From Aquimarina sp. (GTDB taxonomy: Bacteria > Bacteroidota > Bacteroidia > Flavobacteriales > Flavobacteriaceae), in NCBI GenBank assembly GCA_011524575.1, contig WTKB01000230.1:1-14662 (forward strand): 14,662 nucleotides of DNA, read 5' to 3'. A program made the translations under genes and the position numbers. The notes beneath the pieces are model-generated. The model had not been told where the DNA came from. It ran no database searches and saw only the letters and a list, made by a program, of their open reading frames with translations. Positions 13,899 through 14,662 of this stretch are shown piece after piece; positions within the stretch are counted from its first letter, which is position 1; the number at the start of each line of letters is the position of its first letter.

Positions 13899-14662
13899 AT
13901 GTGGAAATTTATATTGAGTATCGCTGGATTTATGATGTACCGAAGCGTTGTAGGAGTTTTTCTAGGTTTTATTGTCGGATATTTCCTTGATAGAAACAAA
14001 GAAAAAATCAAACGCTCTTCAGAAGCTTTTGGCCGTGGATTTTCGGATACTGAGGAAGCACAATCTAGAAATATAAACTCTTTTGATTTTGAACTTAAAC
14101 TGTTATCCTTATCCTCTTTAGTTATCAAAGCAGATGGAGAAGTTAATGCTGCTGAACTCGATTACGTACGTCGCTATTTTGTGGAATCCTATGGTAAGGA
14201 AAAGGCTAATGAAACTTTCAAAAAGTTCAACTATGTAGTTAAAAATCAAAAATTAAGTAAAAAAGAAATTGCAGAATATATTAAAAACCGTACGCAATAC
14301 CATTCTAGGTTACAAATTTTACACTTTCTCTTTAGTATTTCAAATTCGGATGGACAGGTTTCTAATGCAGAACTGCGTTTAATTTCTGATATTGGAAATA
14401 TCTTTGAAATAAAATATAAAGATTTTGAGAGTATTAGAGCAATGTTTGCTTCTACAGAAAAAGTAGAAAGCGCTTATACTATACTAGAACTAGAACCAGA
14501 TGCTACTATTCCAGAAATTAAAAAAGCTTATCGTACTATGGTAAAAAAATACCATCCAGATAAACTTCAACATCTCCCAGAACACTTAATTAAAGGTGCT
14601 GAAGAGAAATTTAGATCTGTACAAAAAGCATACGAAAAACTTCAAAAAGAAAGAGGCTTTTA
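13899..14662 (+). CDS. DjlA-like membrane-anchored co-chaperone with TerB and DnaJ domains (runs to window end)
   Basis: The frame from ATG 13899 is open for 254 codons to the last base; the final partial codon is TA, so a stop (TAA or TAG) right at the edge is possible. The N-terminus (about 5-30) is one hydrophobic, glycine-containing segment followed by DRNKEKIKR, a membrane anchor as in DjlA. Residues about 62-185 form a TerB-like helical domain with two IKADGEVNAAEL / SNSDGQVSNAEL repeats (76-87, 148-159). A C-terminal J domain (about 192-252) has YTILELEPDATIPEIKKAYR and the HPD motif at 219-221. It should stimulate DnaK at the membrane. The order anchor-TerB-J matches E. coli DjlA; exact orthology is inferred. 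Weak minus-strand frames across the gene are shadows. Confidence 0.88.
   Translation, partial: MWKFILSIAGFMMYRSVVGVFLGFIVGYFLDRNKEKIKRSSEAFGRGFSDTEEAQSRNINSFDFELKLLSLSSLVIKADGEVNAAELDYVRRYFVESYGKEKANETFKKFNYVVKNQKLSKKEIAEYIKNRTQYHSRLQILHFLFSISNSDGQVSNAELRLISDIGNIFEIKYKDFESIRAMFASTEKVESAYTILELEPDATIPEIKKAYRTMVKKYHPDKLQHLPEHLIKGAEEKFRSVQKAYEKLQKERGF

Noticed and set aside
13805..14128. 107-residue open frame on the minus strand
   Set aside because: It overlaps the bacilliredoxin upstream region and the clear plus-strand TerB/DnaJ gene and has no recognisable domain or conserved pattern.
1..14662. CRISPR array, tRNA or rRNA genes
   Set aside because: No regularly spaced repeats, no tRNA cloverleaf and no rRNA-like stretches were seen on reading the window.

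Overview
The window reads as a chromosomal segment of a low-GC member of the Bacteroidetes, most likely a marine Flavobacteriaceae species. The evidence is a SusC/SusD pair, surface lipoproteins, Bacteroidetes-type -7 boxes (TAnnTTTG) upstream of housekeeping genes, no Shine-Dalgarno pattern, and housekeeping genes of flavobacterial type. Both window ends cut features: a repeat on the left and a TerB/DnaJ-domain gene on the right.

Left part (about 1-7960, all genes on the minus strand): a small glycan-uptake locus. Transcription order is a SusC-type TonB-dependent transporter (start ATG at 7722), a SusD-type lipoprotein, a lipoprotein with two PKD-like domains and a C-terminal beta-sandwich-like region, then, after an intergenic stem-loop (1630-1668), an inner-membrane MFS transporter of the hexuronate/anion-symporter type. 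The set suggests uptake of a uronate-rich glycan such as alginate: surface binding and outer-membrane import by SusC/SusD/PKD, then inner-membrane import of uronate-type monomers by the MFS protein. No lyase, hydrolase or regulator lies inside the window, so the substrate is an inference.

Repeats: a 156-bp element (7959-8114) is one continuous imperfect palindrome (78-nt arms, 57 of 78 positions complementary, no indels) with AGAGCTTG...CAAGCTCT ends and TA on both sides. Its right half recurs almost identically at 1-59, in the same orientation, so related repeats bracket the whole uptake locus. A 53-bp internally deleted form (8530-8582) lies between the convergent genes yraN and a GNAT gene. 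A second, unrelated palindrome (62-116) touches the copy at the left edge.

Right part (8162-14662): housekeeping genes. yraN (+) converges on a minus-strand pair, CNNM/CBS membrane protein then GNAT acetyltransferase. Next come hemB (a cysteine-free metal-site type), an acyl-ACP desaturase and a PlsC-type acyltransferase. The last two are 19 bp apart and form a lipid-synthesis pair. A strong hairpin (13274-13313) separates them from a bacilliredoxin (BrxA/B family) gene. The bacilliredoxin gene and a DjlA-like TerB/DnaJ gene (from 13899, running to the window end) are divergent, and each has a recognisable -7 box in the shared 140-bp region.
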